Assembly: GCF_024127895.1 (NCBI RefSeq)
Contig: NZ_JAMYBK010000004.1
Location: 1 to 64,000 of the forward strand
From: Pseudomonas guariconensis
GTDB taxonomy: Bacteria > Pseudomonadota > Gammaproteobacteria > Pseudomonadales > Pseudomonadaceae
Reading direction: 5' to 3'
DNA: 64,000 nucleotides
A model generated the notes under the pieces. The model made no database searches. It worked only from the letters and a program-made list of their open reading frames with translations, and was not told where the DNA came from. Position 1 is the first letter of the stretch; each line of letters starts with the position of its first letter. This document shows positions 19,569 to 29,396 of the stretch, in pieces. The translations under genes and the position numbers were made by a program.

Positions 19569-19602
19569 AACGAAAAAAGACGCTTAGGCGTCTTTTTTCG
19601 TT
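19569..19602 (+). terminator. Terminator of the tRNA cluster
   Basis: A perfect 15-bp inverted repeat, AACGAAAAAAGACGC and GCGTCTTTTTTCGTT with loop TTAG. It is symmetric, so it may also stop transcription from the minus-strand LuxR-like gene. Confidence 0.93.
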
Positions 19603-19653
19603 TGTGCGGCGCCGCACACATGGGCTGGCCATTGCGCCATGGGCAAGGGGGCG

Positions 19654-20127
19654 TCAGACGCTCGAGCCTCCGTGACCCGCTTGCGCTGCGGCCCGATGAA
19701 GCTGTTTACCCACCCAGATGACGATGGCCGCTTTCTCGTAGAGCTCTGCTGCCGACACGCTGGCGTCGGGGCGCAGGAGCGCCAGGCTGCTCCTGGCCGT
19801 GCCGTCGTGCAGCGGCTGCACCCAGCCATGTGTCAAGCCCATCGCTTGCGCCCTGGCCCACATGTCAGGGGTGGCGGCGAAGATTTCTGGGGTCCAGAAC
19901 AACGGGAGCTCCGAACCTTGCTGGTGGGGGGCGCTAAGCTCGAGTGCGGCGTGAATCAATGCAGGGGCTCCCGCCGGCAGGTTACCTGACTCGACGTGAT
20001 GCCCAGGGCTGCAGAAGGAAAAGTCATGGAACCGAAATCCCAGTTCCTTGGTGATATCCGGCAGGGCGTCGAGCATTGCAGGTAGATCGCTCAAGCGTTG
20101 CCAGTGTTCAATGGTCCTGCATTTCAT
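19654..20127 (-). CDS. LuxR-type autoinducer-binding domain without HTH (probably truncated)
   Basis: 157 residues. The central part resembles the autoinducer-binding domain of LuxR-family regulators: LFWTPEIFAATPDMWARA, GLTHGWVQPLHD, then SSLALLRPDASVSAAELYEKA. In a full regulator a GerE/LuxR helix-turn-helix of about 65 residues would follow. Here the frame stops after HGGSSV, and only 50 bases remain before the tRNA terminator, none of which reads as an HTH in any minus-strand frame I checked. It could be a remnant or a ligand-binding dominant-negative protein. It lies downstream of the adhesin gene on the same strand. Confidence 0.6.
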   Translation of the reverse strand: MKCRTIEHWQRLSDLPAMLDALPDITKELGFRFHDFSFCSPGHHVESGNLPAGAPALIHAALELSAPHQQGSELPLFWTPEIFAATPDMWARAQAMGLTHGWVQPLHDGTARSSLALLRPDASVSAAELYEKAAIVIWVGKQLHRAAAQAGHGGSSV

Positions 20128-20382
20128 TGCACCTCCTTGTAGGTTGACGCCTGACCTGTGTCGGTCGTGGCGGTCCGACTACCTTTCTTTCTGGAATCGT
20201 TGAGGCGGCGCTAGCCGGGGCTGATAGGTCAACCACTGTAGCGCTGAATCCGTGTCCAGGAAAATAAACAGGATGTTTAATCAGGTGGCTGATGAAATCT
20301 AACCTGCCAATGGAGCATGGTGGTTTTTGTACTTGGCGTCTGGAGGTCGAGCTGAGCCTTGCCGGAGCCGAGGCCGCCCCCG
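20128..20382. other. Intergenic spacer, no gene seen
   Basis: 255 bases between the adhesin stop and the LuxR-like start. It is moderately AT-rich near 20260-20330 and probably holds the promoter of the LuxR-like gene. I see no RNA gene or clear operator. Confidence 0.5.
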
Positions 20383-21468
20383 TCACTCGTAACTCACTGT
20401 AAAGCTCAACGCGCCCTCCGCCAGCCCTGGTGTGACCTTCGAGGCGCTCTGGTAGTAGCGGGCCTGGAAATCCAGGCGTGTCACGCCTATCTCCACGGGT
20501 TTCACATTTACCTTGGTACCTAGCGGCATCGGTGTGCCATCGCTGCGTAATAGTTGGATTTCGATGCCCGTGGCGTCCGAGCTTCCCGTCAGGCTGAACC
20601 GCCCTTCAGCCGGTACGGTTGGGGTCGAGCCCTTCACGCCATCGAGCTCGATATGAACTCGGGCGGGCTGGGGGTTAGGCGCGCTGGCATCCTGGCAGTC
20701 GCTCAGGGTGATATGGAAGGGCACCGCAGGTGTTGTCGTACCAACACCTTTGAAATCATCGAGCTTGTAGTCGCCCAAGAGTACCGGGTCGGCGCTTACG
20801 GCATCGGCTTTCAACGAACATTGGGCCTGATAGACCGTTGCACTGAGGTGATACTCCATGACTTTGCCGAAATGGTGGATGAAGCCATGGAATATTTCGC
20901 CGCTGACGAACTGGGGCCCTGGTGGGATGTCGCCGATCTTTATGAACAGGGCTTCACCGTACATCGCTGACAGCGGCATGTTGAATCCTGTAGCTCTTCT
21001 CATCGTCCCGGTATAGGGGATTGCCGTAGAGCCGTCGTCGGGCGTGAAGTTGTTATCGGCGCTGTCATTGTAGGGGTAGCCCAAATCAATGTAGACGCCA
21101 ACGCCTGGCACGTTCGTCTGCATCACGTGGCCATTGACATCCTTGCCGTTAATCGGAGGGAGAGTGCCTGGGAATATAGGCGCCGTGTTGGGCAGGTTGG
21201 CCGTGGGTGGATCGTCGGGCATGTAGAAGCAGTTCAGGACCGCGCCTTCCTTGTTTCCCGTATACATGTCTTGCGGGCTGCCGATGACCGAGCCTATGGG
21301 GGCGTCTCGGGGCACCCAGAGGGTGCCCATGGCGCGTTCGAAGGTCATGTAGGTCGGGCCGGGGTGGAATCGGCAGTAGGCTTGCACGGACGTTGACAGC
21401 AACCAGCAGGGCAGCGCACAAAGTGCCAGCCCGAAGGCGCGGTGACGATGACGGTAACTCGATTTCAT
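20383..21468 (-). CDS. Fimbrial tip adhesin (chaperone-usher system)
   Basis: 361 residues. Signal peptide at residues 1-30 (basic MKSSYRHRHR, hydrophobic LALCALPCWLLST, cut near VQA-YC). The first ~180 residues would be a receptor-binding domain without recognisable ligand. The C-terminal part is pilin-like: a cysteine pair (QCSLKAD... LSDCQDAS) and the terminal beta-zipper segment ending ALSFTVSYE, which docks to the chaperone. Its ATG overlaps the usher stop by one base (TAATG), so the two are coupled. FimH-like two-domain layout; the receptor is unknown. Confidence 0.85.
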   Translation of the reverse strand: MKSSYRHRHRAFGLALCALPCWLLSTSVQAYCRFHPGPTYMTFERAMGTLWVPRDAPIGSVIGSPQDMYTGNKEGAVLNCFYMPDDPPTANLPNTAPIFPGTLPPINGKDVNGHVMQTNVPGVGVYIDLGYPYNDSADNNFTPDDGSTAIPYTGTMRRATGFNMPLSAMYGEALFIKIGDIPPGPQFVSGEIFHGFIHHFGKVMEYHLSATVYQAQCSLKADAVSADPVLLGDYKLDDFKGVGTTTPAVPFHITLSDCQDASAPNPQPARVHIELDGVKGSTPTVPAEGRFSLTGSSDATGIEIQLLRSDGTPMPLGTKVNVKPVEIGVTRLDFQARYYQSASKVTPGLAEGALSFTVSYE

Positions 21469-24038
21469 TAGAAGAATTCCTGGGCAGTCAAAGAGGAAGA
21501 AGGGCTGACGTCATGGTCATGGATGCGATGGCAGTCCAGGCTCTGCAGGCGATACCCGTTGTCCACTGCCATGCTGTGCGGGTCGAGCGCCACTTGGCAG
21601 GCTTGCGCGTGAGCATCGCCCCAGCGTACGGTCACGTTCTGCTGGCCTTGCGTGCTGGTCGCCAGCAGTGTCTGGCCGGCCTGACCCACCACGCCCAGGG
21701 TTTGCCCCTGGCTGTCGATGACCTGGGCGCCAAACGGCAGTGGCTGGCCGTCGGCTTGCCGGAGTGTCAGCACCATGCGTATGACCCGGCGCGCCTCGAA
21801 GGCGGCCTTGACCACTGCGCCGCGCCGGGGCACTACCTGCTGGCTGGCATTTTCGATGATGATCTCTGGCGACAATTGGTCGGTTTCCAGCACCAACGAG
21901 TTGCTCCGGTACGGGCGTAGGTAGGGAACCAGGGCATAGCCCTCGGCATTGGTGCGTGAGGCGGTATTTTGTATGCCCAGATCGGCTACCTCCGGCACAT
22001 GGACCAGCGCCATGGTCTCGCCAAGGTACGGGCTCAATGCCGCGCCTTCACCATGCAGTAGAAGCGCGCCGCTGGCGTTGACCGACAGGTTCCGGTAATC
22101 GTCGCCTTCGGTGTAGCCCATGCCGATACTGCCCTGGCTGCCTTGATAGGCTAACGACAGCGCGCCGCTTTTGTGCCCCATCCTATCGTTGGTCGCTGAG
22201 GCGGTGTAGTTGAGCCGACTGCCCGGCAGGGTGCCGTTGAGGCTGGCGCGTTCGCTGTAGCGGCCATTGTCGCGTTGCAGATCGAATGTGGCGTGGTGGG
22301 GGGTGCCGAAGTCCAACGGCAGGCTCAGGCTCACCCCAAACAGGCGGTTGTCGCTGTTGCGTGAATCCAGTGCTTGGGAGGCGAAGAGGTTGATTCCCAG
22401 GTTTCCCATGCGGGTGGTGTATTGCACCTGGTACTGGCGGCGCTGATAACGGGTGTGCCAATAGCTGTCTTGCGAGAAGGTCAGGTTCAGGGTGCTGCGC
22501 TGGCCGATGCTCTGGTACACCGAGGCTTCCAGGCGGCTGCGTCGATTGCCTCGATAGTGAGTGGCAGCGTTGCGTTCTCGCACGGCCTCGTCGAAATCGC
22601 GATACCCTTCGGTGGAGTAGCGGTAGCCGGCGAAACGCAGGTTGGTGCGGGTCTGGAAGCTTTTGCCGTAGCGGATGGCGAAACTGTGGCCCTGCACCTT
22701 GCCCAGCTCGGCACCAAGATCGCTGTCGGCACGGGTCACGTCGAACGACAAGGCGCCAAGGTGCGCGAAGTCGCGCGCCAGGCCGAACACGCTGGCATTG
22801 TAGTAGTCGCTCGACAGCAGTCCGCCATAGAGGGTGGTGTCCCAGGCACCGCCGCGGGCCAGCGTGGCTTGCCAGAAGGGTGGATTGTCGAGATGCTCGG
22901 AACCGTCGTAGCGGCCGACGGTTGCCGTGTAGCGCCAGATGCCGTCGCGCAGCAGGTTGCCGATCGATGCGTAGGGTTGGGTAAAGCGGCGGACTTGACC
23001 GTCGGCTTCGGTGATCACCACCTCCAGTTCACCATGGCCCGACCCTACGCTCAGGTCGTCGATGGCATAAGGGCCCGGGGCCACATAAGTGGAATAGATC
23101 GGGTAACCATTGTGCAGGACTTCGATCTTCGCTCGGCTCTGGGCAACGCCACGTATCACCGGGGCATAGTGCTGCAGTGCGTCAGGGAGCATGCCGTGGT
23201 CGGAGGCCAGTTGCGCGCCCTTGAAGCGCACGCTGCGAAACATCTCGTTGTTGGTGAACGTCTCGCCCAGGGTGAGGTTGGCGTGCAAGCCTGGTATGTC
23301 GCGCTGGGCATAGGTGTCGCTGCGCGTCCAGCTGCGCGAGCCGTCCTGGTCTTCACGCAGGGCCTGGTTGCTGCGCAGGCGCCAGCCACCGAGATTGAGG
23401 CCGGTATTGAGGTACAGGTCCTGGCTGCTGCGGCTACCCCCTGCGCGGCTGCTGCTGTGCTGGGCCGATGCCTGGTAGTTGATGAAGGCGGCATCGATGC
23501 CCTCGCTCCAGCGCGCTTCAGGTACGCTACCGAGCCGGTCCTGGCGCAGGACGATCTGCGGTATGGAGAGCGATAGTTGCAGGCGGGTCGGGTCGAACTC
23601 GACGCGTGCCTGGGGTATGACCTGCTGCAAGTCCAGACAGCGGTCGTCATCAGGCAGGGGCATGTCCAGGGCCTCTTCGCGCAGGTTCAGCTCGCGTAGC
23701 AACTCTGCATTGATGCAGGGTTGCAGGCCACGGCCATCACGACGTTCGCTGAAGTCCACATCGCGTTCGTGCAGGGGTACCAGGTTGAGGAGGATTGCTA
23801 CGCGATAACGCCCGGCAGGCAGGGCGGTTTGGGTGGCAAGGGCCTGTAGCGCCAGGGCACCGGCTTCGGCGGATTGGCCGGGCGGTTGCCGCATGAAGCC
23901 TGCCTGGAATGCGCTGGGTGCAGTGGCCGCTGCCGTGGGCGCAGCCAAGGACAGGATCATGCTGCAGCCAAGCAGCGGTGGCAATCGGGGAAAAGGGGGG
24001 CGCGACGGCATTAGCCTGCGCCGTGCGAGCTGGAGCAT
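21468..24038 (-). CDS. Outer-membrane fimbrial usher (FimD/PapC family)
   Basis: 856 residues, normal for an usher. It threads folded subunits through a 24-strand barrel. Visible pieces: signal sequence in the first ~38 residues, N-terminal chaperone-binding domain (GRYRVAILLNLVPLHERDVDF), barrel and plug region (FKGAQLASDHGMLPDALQ, then VLHNGYPIYSTYVAPGPYAIDDL), and C-terminal domains (VPYLRPYRSNSLVLETDQL, RRGAVVKAAFEARRV). An ATG at 24011 is an alternative start. Usually the chaperone gene lies directly upstream; here it is 23 kb away at 47215. Confidence 0.93.
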   Translation of the reverse strand: MLQLARRRLMPSRPPFPRLPPLLGCSMILSLAAPTAAATAPSAFQAGFMRQPPGQSAEAGALALQALATQTALPAGRYRVAILLNLVPLHERDVDFSERRDGRGLQPCINAELLRELNLREEALDMPLPDDDRCLDLQQVIPQARVEFDPTRLQLSLSIPQIVLRQDRLGSVPEARWSEGIDAAFINYQASAQHSSSRAGGSRSSQDLYLNTGLNLGGWRLRSNQALREDQDGSRSWTRSDTYAQRDIPGLHANLTLGETFTNNEMFRSVRFKGAQLASDHGMLPDALQHYAPVIRGVAQSRAKIEVLHNGYPIYSTYVAPGPYAIDDLSVGSGHGELEVVITEADGQVRRFTQPYASIGNLLRDGIWRYTATVGRYDGSEHLDNPPFWQATLARGGAWDTTLYGGLLSSDYYNASVFGLARDFAHLGALSFDVTRADSDLGAELGKVQGHSFAIRYGKSFQTRTNLRFAGYRYSTEGYRDFDEAVRERNAATHYRGNRRSRLEASVYQSIGQRSTLNLTFSQDSYWHTRYQRRQYQVQYTTRMGNLGINLFASQALDSRNSDNRLFGVSLSLPLDFGTPHHATFDLQRDNGRYSERASLNGTLPGSRLNYTASATNDRMGHKSGALSLAYQGSQGSIGMGYTEGDDYRNLSVNASGALLLHGEGAALSPYLGETMALVHVPEVADLGIQNTASRTNAEGYALVPYLRPYRSNSLVLETDQLSPEIIIENASQQVVPRRGAVVKAAFEARRVIRMVLTLRQADGQPLPFGAQVIDSQGQTLGVVGQAGQTLLATSTQGQQNVTVRWGDAHAQACQVALDPHSMAVDNGYRLQSLDCHRIHDHDVSPSSSLTAQEFF

Positions 24039-24216
24039 GGGCGTGTCCTGAGCGGCGCCAGCGAGAGATGGAGCAAAAGTGGCGCCTGAGCATGAGTGAG
24101 AGTGACGACGGTCGTGCAGTCACTGCGGGATGCGGGGGTTAGGTTAAGTACTCAGGACGAGTTGGGCTGTAGGGCGAATCTACGGAGTGGGGAGAATGAT
24201 TCGATGAACAAGAGGG

Positions 24217-24243
24217 GTTCCTGCTGCGATCAGCAGCAGGAAC
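24217..24243 (-). terminator. Strong hairpin after the RHS gene
   Basis: A perfect 11-bp stem, GTTCCTGCTGC and GCAGCAGGAAC with loop GATCA, 15 bases beyond the stop of the large RHS gene. There is no long T tract, but the position fits a terminator or processing site separating the RHS gene from the usher. In the rest of 24039-24257 there is a TGGCGCC/GGCGCCA hairpin (24054-24086) in the usher leader and no open reading frame. Confidence 0.6.
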
Positions 24244-24257
24244 GGTAGTGGAGGGAA

Positions 24258-27200
24258 CTACTTAGGCGCACCTGGGATGGTGCCAGACCGCTCGACGACC
24301 TCATACCTTCCAGTATTAAGGTTTCTCATGAAGACAAATCTGTGATTGTCACCAAGTAACGTCAGATCCATTCCGAATCCTCTTCCAGTGTTTGGGATGG
24401 GATGTGCTTTCGGTGTCGTCTTGGCTACAGTGGGAACCGGGTGGACGTCAGCCTTCACCTGGGTGATGGGGTTTGGCTTGATACCTTGAGACGTCGAAGC
24501 GACAGGCACACGACTGGCCGCAGTCCGCGTTCGGGTGACCGACTCGAAACCCTCCGGGAATGGAAGTTCATCCATCAGATTGACAGCGGTTGCGCGGATG
24601 TTTCCGCCCGACTGAGTTGCGGCTCGTGCCGTCGACGTACCGAGCTCGACTTGTACGCCCACATTGGCAGTGCTCTTGGCGCCGGCATTGGCTCCACTTG
24701 CCAGGGCGCCGGATGCTTGGGCCTGATTTGCCGCCCGCAGTGACTGATTGACCGCTGCGACCCCCGCTCCACCCAGCACCATACCCAGGAAGCCTACCCC
24801 ATACGCGACATTGGAAAGTGTATTGGACATCTCCGGATCATCAGCCCAGGTCAGTACCGACGCGGTTTGCAAAGCCGCAGCCGCGGCGTTGGCAGCCACG
24901 CCTGCCACCCCTGCGATATAGCCTGCGGTAATGCCTATCGTGGCAGGTGCCGTCCACGGCATGCTGATGACCGACACCACCAGTACGGCAAAGGCTACGG
25001 CGACCCCGATCCATGCATACCAGGGGATTTTGGGCTTTTCGGGTGGATCGATGTAGGACCATGGCGCATCCGGCCGCCAGATCGAGCGTGCACGGTGGCC
25101 CGTAGGGTCGCGCCAGTTGACGGGATTGGCCAATGCATACAGGTAAGGGTTGATGCCTGAAACCTCGGGCGGCAGGGAGTCTGGGCTATGGAAACGCATG
25201 AGGCCAGGGTTGTAGGCACGGTAACCGCTGCCTAGCAGGTACCAGCCCAGCGCTTGTTCGCGAGCCTCGCCGTTGAAGGCCAGCATGCCGCGCAGGGTGT
25301 CGCCCGCTACTTCGCAGGACTGTTCGCCATAGACACTGTAATTGGCATGCCGAACGCCGTCCTCGTCGCATTCGGTCAACACACTGCCCGCACTGTCGGT
25401 CAACAGCAGTGTATTGCTGGCGGCTTGCACGGCTGTCGGCTGGCCACCTGCGTAGAGGTACTGCGTCAGCGCACCGTCTTCCAGAAGACTTTCCAGGCGG
25501 TGGTCGAGGAAGCGACGTTGCGATTGGCGCGTGCCTTCCAGTGTCGCGGTCAGTTGGTTGTGGCCGTCGTACAGGTACTCGGCCAGCACCGACGTACCAT
25601 CGGTATCTATTACCCGTTGCAGGCGCCCCAAACTGTCGTATTGCAGGGTGCGGCCATATTCGTCGTTGAGCATGTTGCCCTGGTCGTCATATCGGAATGC
25701 CTGTTGTTGCGGATAATCTTCGAGCAACGTGTGGGTGACTTCGTGCAATTGGAAACTGCCGTCGGGGGCGTAAGAGAAACGTGCATCGTCCTTGTTGCCG
25801 TCGACGAAATGGGTGACGCATCGGGTGATGTTGTCCAACTCATCGAAGCGGAACAGTTGGCTGCTGATCGCCCGGCCACGGGCATTGCCGGGCGGCGCCT
25901 CGCCCTCGCAGTCATAGGCGTCCAGACGGTCGAGTTCGTCGTACCCGAAGGTTTCGCGGCGTACCTGCCTGCCTTCGCGCGACAGGGTGCGGGCACGCAG
26001 CATGTCGTTATCCTGCCAGTCCAGCGTCAATGTCTGCTGCTGGCCGTTGGCGCTGAGGGTACGGGTCGTTTCCCGGCCCAGGGCATCATATTGCAGGGTG
26101 CACAGGGCTTGCTGCTGGCTGGCGGTGTCCTGAGTATGCGCGCTGTGGAGCAGGCCTTGCGCGTTGTAGGTCAGTGTCGACTGCAAGGTGCCTTGACGGA
26201 CGCTGCTGACCCTGCCGTGGTCGTCGTAGGTGTACGTGCAGGCCACACCGTCGTTGTGTTTCCGATACAGGGCGCGGCCTTGCTGGGAATGTCGGTACTG
26301 GGTCTCGTAGGAGGGGATGCCCTGGTTGCCGATCCAGCACTCCTCGGTCAATTGCCCTAGCGCGTCGTAGCGGTAGATGCGTTCGCCAAGATCGTTCTTC
26401 GCGCTGCTGATGCCGGCTGTGCGTGTGTCATAGCCGAAAACTGCCGTTTCACTGGCAAGCGGCTGATTGCCCCCTTCGATGCTGGCGGTCACCTGGCTGG
26501 GTTGCTCGGTGAGTTCGGGCCGATACTTATAGGTGATCACCCGCTTGCGTGTTCGGTTGTCGGTCGGTTGCAGGGTGTATGCCGTTCGGGTTTCCATGAG
26601 CGATGTAGCGGCCTTGTAGCCATACGTTTCGATACGCGGACCAACGCTCAGGCGGGTCAGGCGCCCGAGCCCGTCGTAGCCGCGCTTGCAGACGGTTTTG
26701 CTCGGTGCGTCTTCGCCAGCGCGCACCTGTAGCAGTGTGGTCAGCTCGCCCAGGCTGTGCTTGGCGAAATGCCGGGTCAGTATCGACCCGTCCGCGCGCT
26801 GGGTTTCGAACATGCGGCCCAGGGCATCGTATGTGTAGCGCTTGGTGCGTTCGATCGCCTTTCGCTGGGGGGTGTCGTCGAGGGTGAGGGTTTCGCGGAT
26901 GCAGCGGCCAAGGCCGTCATAGGCATAGTCGGTACGCCCTACTTGTCGTGGGGCCTTGCCGTCTTCTTCGATCAGCCGGTAGTGGTGGATCGGTTTGCCG
27001 AAACGGTTCAACTCGCTGACGTTCAACTGTAGGCGTTGGCCAGGGTTCTCGGGACTTTCCTGCCAATGGGCGATGCGTTGTCCGTCGATACCGAAGGGTG
27101 AAGTGTCGGTGCGCTCCTTGACGCCATCAGGGCGAGTGACCTCGCAGCGCTGCCCCCAGCCGTCATAGGCATAGGTGTAGGGCATGCTCAGGATGCGTTC

Positions 27201-29357
27201 CTGCTGGGTCGGGCTGTCCTCTTCGGGGGGCAGGTAATCATGGAAGGTCTCACCGACCAGGCGCCCGATCGAGTCGTATTGGCTGTCCGATACCTTGCGG
27301 GTGACCACCTTGGCGTCCTCCCCTTCCTGGGTATCACGCTCTCGTCGCAGCGGGCGGCCGCTGCCATCGTACACTGTGCGCGTGAGTACGCCATTGACGT
27401 CGGTGGTTTCTTCGCAGGCATAGGTACGCCCGTTCTCGGTGAGTAGTCGATAAGCAAAACGACGCGTCGCCTGCTCGGGCATGCCAGTGGCGGTGGTTTG
27501 TTCCACCAGGCGGCCCAGCACATCGTAGTGGTGGCGTATGGCGATCCCGTTGGGGTCCTCTTCTTCTACCAACAACCCGGTGTGCAGGGAGTGCTTACGG
27601 CTGGTGGTTTTTTCCACGGTGCCGCAGGGGGCGCTGAAGGTCTCGGTGCTCTGGCTCCAGGTCAGCTTGTCGGCATCGTCCTCGACCCGTTGGTAGCGCC
27701 AGCGGCTGGTCGACGAGGTGCCGTCGATGGTGACGGTCTGCTGGTCGAGGCGCCCATGCAGGAAGGGATTGTCGGGTTTGTGCAGGTAGCGGCGATGAGT
27801 GCAACTGAGCACCCGCTCGGTCTTGCCCTCGCCCTCGCCTTGAAGTTCGATCAGTTCCTCTTGTTCGATGGCCAGCCAACCGCCGAGCTTCAGGTTTGGG
27901 TCCTGTTGTGCCAAGGCGGGCAGCTTGACGTAGCGGTAACGGGTGGTCACCGTCTGGGCGGGTGCCCCTTCGGTACTGGCGGTAGGCGCCGGATACACGG
28001 TCAGGCTTTTGACGCTGCGTACGAAACCTTCTGGGTCGTCTGGGCAATCGTCGTTCTCGTCGTTGGTGTAATACTCCCGCACCATGCGCATGCCGTTGGC
28101 CAGTCGTTCTTCGAGCAGGTTGCCATGCTCGTCGTAGGTCATGGTGGCTACTTCTTCCTGGCGTAGGCGTGGATCGTCACGCAAGGTCCAGACCCTTCTT
28201 ACCTCGCGGGGCAACTGGAAGTGGGCTGGCTGGTCCGGGAAGCGGGCGTTATCGACTTCGTGGTAGAGGGTCTCGACGGTGTCGATGCAGCCCTCCTGGC
28301 AAGTCACCTGTTTGCGCAACAGATGAAACCGGTTGAACGTACTCTCGACCGTGCGCAATACCTTGCCGTCCAGGTAGTGGCTGGCCGTGCTGCCATATTC
28401 GAAATCGCTACCGGTGAACTCGTAGAGGTTGTCGCCCAGGTCGTCGTTCCAGGTAATGCCTGTACCGTTGCCCAGGAAGTTTTCGGGGGTGTAGCTGTAG
28501 CAGGTGTGAATGAAGCTTTTTTCATCAAACGGGTCGGGCTTGACCACATGCTCCCTCACGTAGGGCAGGTACCTGGCGATGCCAGGAAACTGATGACCTT
28601 TTTCCTTATAGGTCACTGACTCTCTACCGCCGCCAGGGTTTTGCAGCTGGGTGATGAAGCGTAGCTTGCCGTAGCGCTGGTAGGTCAGTTCCCAGCGGGT
28701 ATCGTCGGGCAGGATGATCGTTCGAAGTTCGTCGTTGTCCAGCTTCAGCGCGAAGCGCGCGAAGGCCTCCGTGCCGGGATGGATGTCCAGCTTCGGGCGA
28801 ATGGCGTTTTCGTAATCGATGCTCAGCAGCGTGCGGTGGTCGTCATGGATCTTCCATAAACGCGGCTTGGCCTCGTGAGTGTATTCAAGACGGATACCAT
28901 GACCGGTGTGCGACAGGATACGTACCGGTAGCGCCATAGTCGGATCGCTCGGCTGTGGTTCGAGCACCTCGATAAGGCCGGATTGATGAGCCACCCGGTA
29001 GCGCTTGGTATCGTCATCACTGATGTTCTTGAAGTTGAAACTCTTGAGTTTTTGCTCGGGGATAACGGGTGTCTGGCCGGGCCCATTGTCGTATACCTTC
29101 AAACTCTCGCCGGTATGGAGCTCGAGCATGTTGCTGGTCAGTGAATAGCGGCTGAGCTTGAGGCTCCAACCGATCCCCAGCCCGGCATCTTGCTCGTTCA
29201 AGGGATTGAAGGTTAATCGCAGGGGCAGGTCGGGTCCGCACAACTCATTGGCGTGCAATACCGGCAGTTCGATAGACAACGTAAATTGCCCGGTCCGCGG
29301 GTCGACATTGCTCTGCACGAAACTGCCGAAATTAAAGGCATTGGATGCAATGGCCAT
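24258..29357 (-). CDS. Large RHS/YD-repeat protein with C-terminal domain of unknown function
   Basis: 1699 residues. The N-terminus (SNAFNFGSFVQ... VDPRTGQFTLSIELP) opens a beta-rich region of ~450 residues, followed by many YD repeats to about residue 1290 (for example YDVLGRLVEQTTATG, YDGLGRLTRLS). The RHS core cap is intact: GSGYRAYNPGLMRFHSPD, then NPYLYALANPVNWRDPTG with Asp1417-Pro-Thr-Gly1420, where such proteins self-cleave to free the C-terminal part. The 279-residue tail has hydrophobic segments (WYAWIGVAVAFAVLVVSVI and a following Ala/Gly-rich helix), a low-complexity Ala/Thr linker, and a last ~45-residue module (GRGFGMDLTLLGDNHRFVFM). I do not recognise the toxin fold. No signal peptide. 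In TcC and Rhs toxins the shell encloses the cleaved effector; that this works the same way is inference. Confidence 0.9.
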   Translation of the reverse strand: MAIASNAFNFGSFVQSNVDPRTGQFTLSIELPVLHANELCGPDLPLRLTFNPLNEQDAGLGIGWSLKLSRYSLTSNMLELHTGESLKVYDNGPGQTPVIPEQKLKSFNFKNISDDDTKRYRVAHQSGLIEVLEPQPSDPTMALPVRILSHTGHGIRLEYTHEAKPRLWKIHDDHRTLLSIDYENAIRPKLDIHPGTEAFARFALKLDNDELRTIILPDDTRWELTYQRYGKLRFITQLQNPGGGRESVTYKEKGHQFPGIARYLPYVREHVVKPDPFDEKSFIHTCYSYTPENFLGNGTGITWNDDLGDNLYEFTGSDFEYGSTASHYLDGKVLRTVESTFNRFHLLRKQVTCQEGCIDTVETLYHEVDNARFPDQPAHFQLPREVRRVWTLRDDPRLRQEEVATMTYDEHGNLLEERLANGMRMVREYYTNDENDDCPDDPEGFVRSVKSLTVYPAPTASTEGAPAQTVTTRYRYVKLPALAQQDPNLKLGGWLAIEQEELIELQGEGEGKTERVLSCTHRRYLHKPDNPFLHGRLDQQTVTIDGTSSTSRWRYQRVEDDADKLTWSQSTETFSAPCGTVEKTTSRKHSLHTGLLVEEEDPNGIAIRHHYDVLGRLVEQTTATGMPEQATRRFAYRLLTENGRTYACEETTDVNGVLTRTVYDGSGRPLRRERDTQEGEDAKVVTRKVSDSQYDSIGRLVGETFHDYLPPEEDSPTQQERILSMPYTYAYDGWGQRCEVTRPDGVKERTDTSPFGIDGQRIAHWQESPENPGQRLQLNVSELNRFGKPIHHYRLIEEDGKAPRQVGRTDYAYDGLGRCIRETLTLDDTPQRKAIERTKRYTYDALGRMFETQRADGSILTRHFAKHSLGELTTLLQVRAGEDAPSKTVCKRGYDGLGRLTRLSVGPRIETYGYKAATSLMETRTAYTLQPTDNRTRKRVITYKYRPELTEQPSQVTASIEGGNQPLASETAVFGYDTRTAGISSAKNDLGERIYRYDALGQLTEECWIGNQGIPSYETQYRHSQQGRALYRKHNDGVACTYTYDDHGRVSSVRQGTLQSTLTYNAQGLLHSAHTQDTASQQQALCTLQYDALGRETTRTLSANGQQQTLTLDWQDNDMLRARTLSREGRQVRRETFGYDELDRLDAYDCEGEAPPGNARGRAISSQLFRFDELDNITRCVTHFVDGNKDDARFSYAPDGSFQLHEVTHTLLEDYPQQQAFRYDDQGNMLNDEYGRTLQYDSLGRLQRVIDTDGTSVLAEYLYDGHNQLTATLEGTRQSQRRFLDHRLESLLEDGALTQYLYAGGQPTAVQAASNTLLLTDSAGSVLTECDEDGVRHANYSVYGEQSCEVAGDTLRGMLAFNGEAREQALGWYLLGSGYRAYNPGLMRFHSPDSLPPEVSGINPYLYALANPVNWRDPTGHRARSIWRPDAPWSYIDPPEKPKIPWYAWIGVAVAFAVLVVSVISMPWTAPATIGITAGYIAGVAGVAANAAAAALQTASVLTWADDPEMSNTLSNVAYGVGFLGMVLGGAGVAAVNQSLRAANQAQASGALASGANAGAKSTANVGVQVELGTSTARAATQSGGNIRATAVNLMDELPFPEGFESVTRTRTAASRVPVASTSQGIKPNPITQVKADVHPVPTVAKTTPKAHPIPNTGRGFGMDLTLLGDNHRFVFMRNLNTGRYEVVERSGTIPGAPK

Positions 29358-29396
29358 GGCATGAAAACTCTCGTGTTGGGATGAGGGCGAAGGAGG

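Noticed and set aside
22374..23576. 400-codon open frame opposite the usher
   Set aside because: No family features; the usher frame on the other strand is complete and well conserved.
24258..29357. T6SS-delivered Rhs toxin with EagR chaperone and immunity gene
   Set aside because: No PAAR or VgrG domain or gene, the 147-residue neighbour does not resemble EagR, and no small gene follows the C-terminus.
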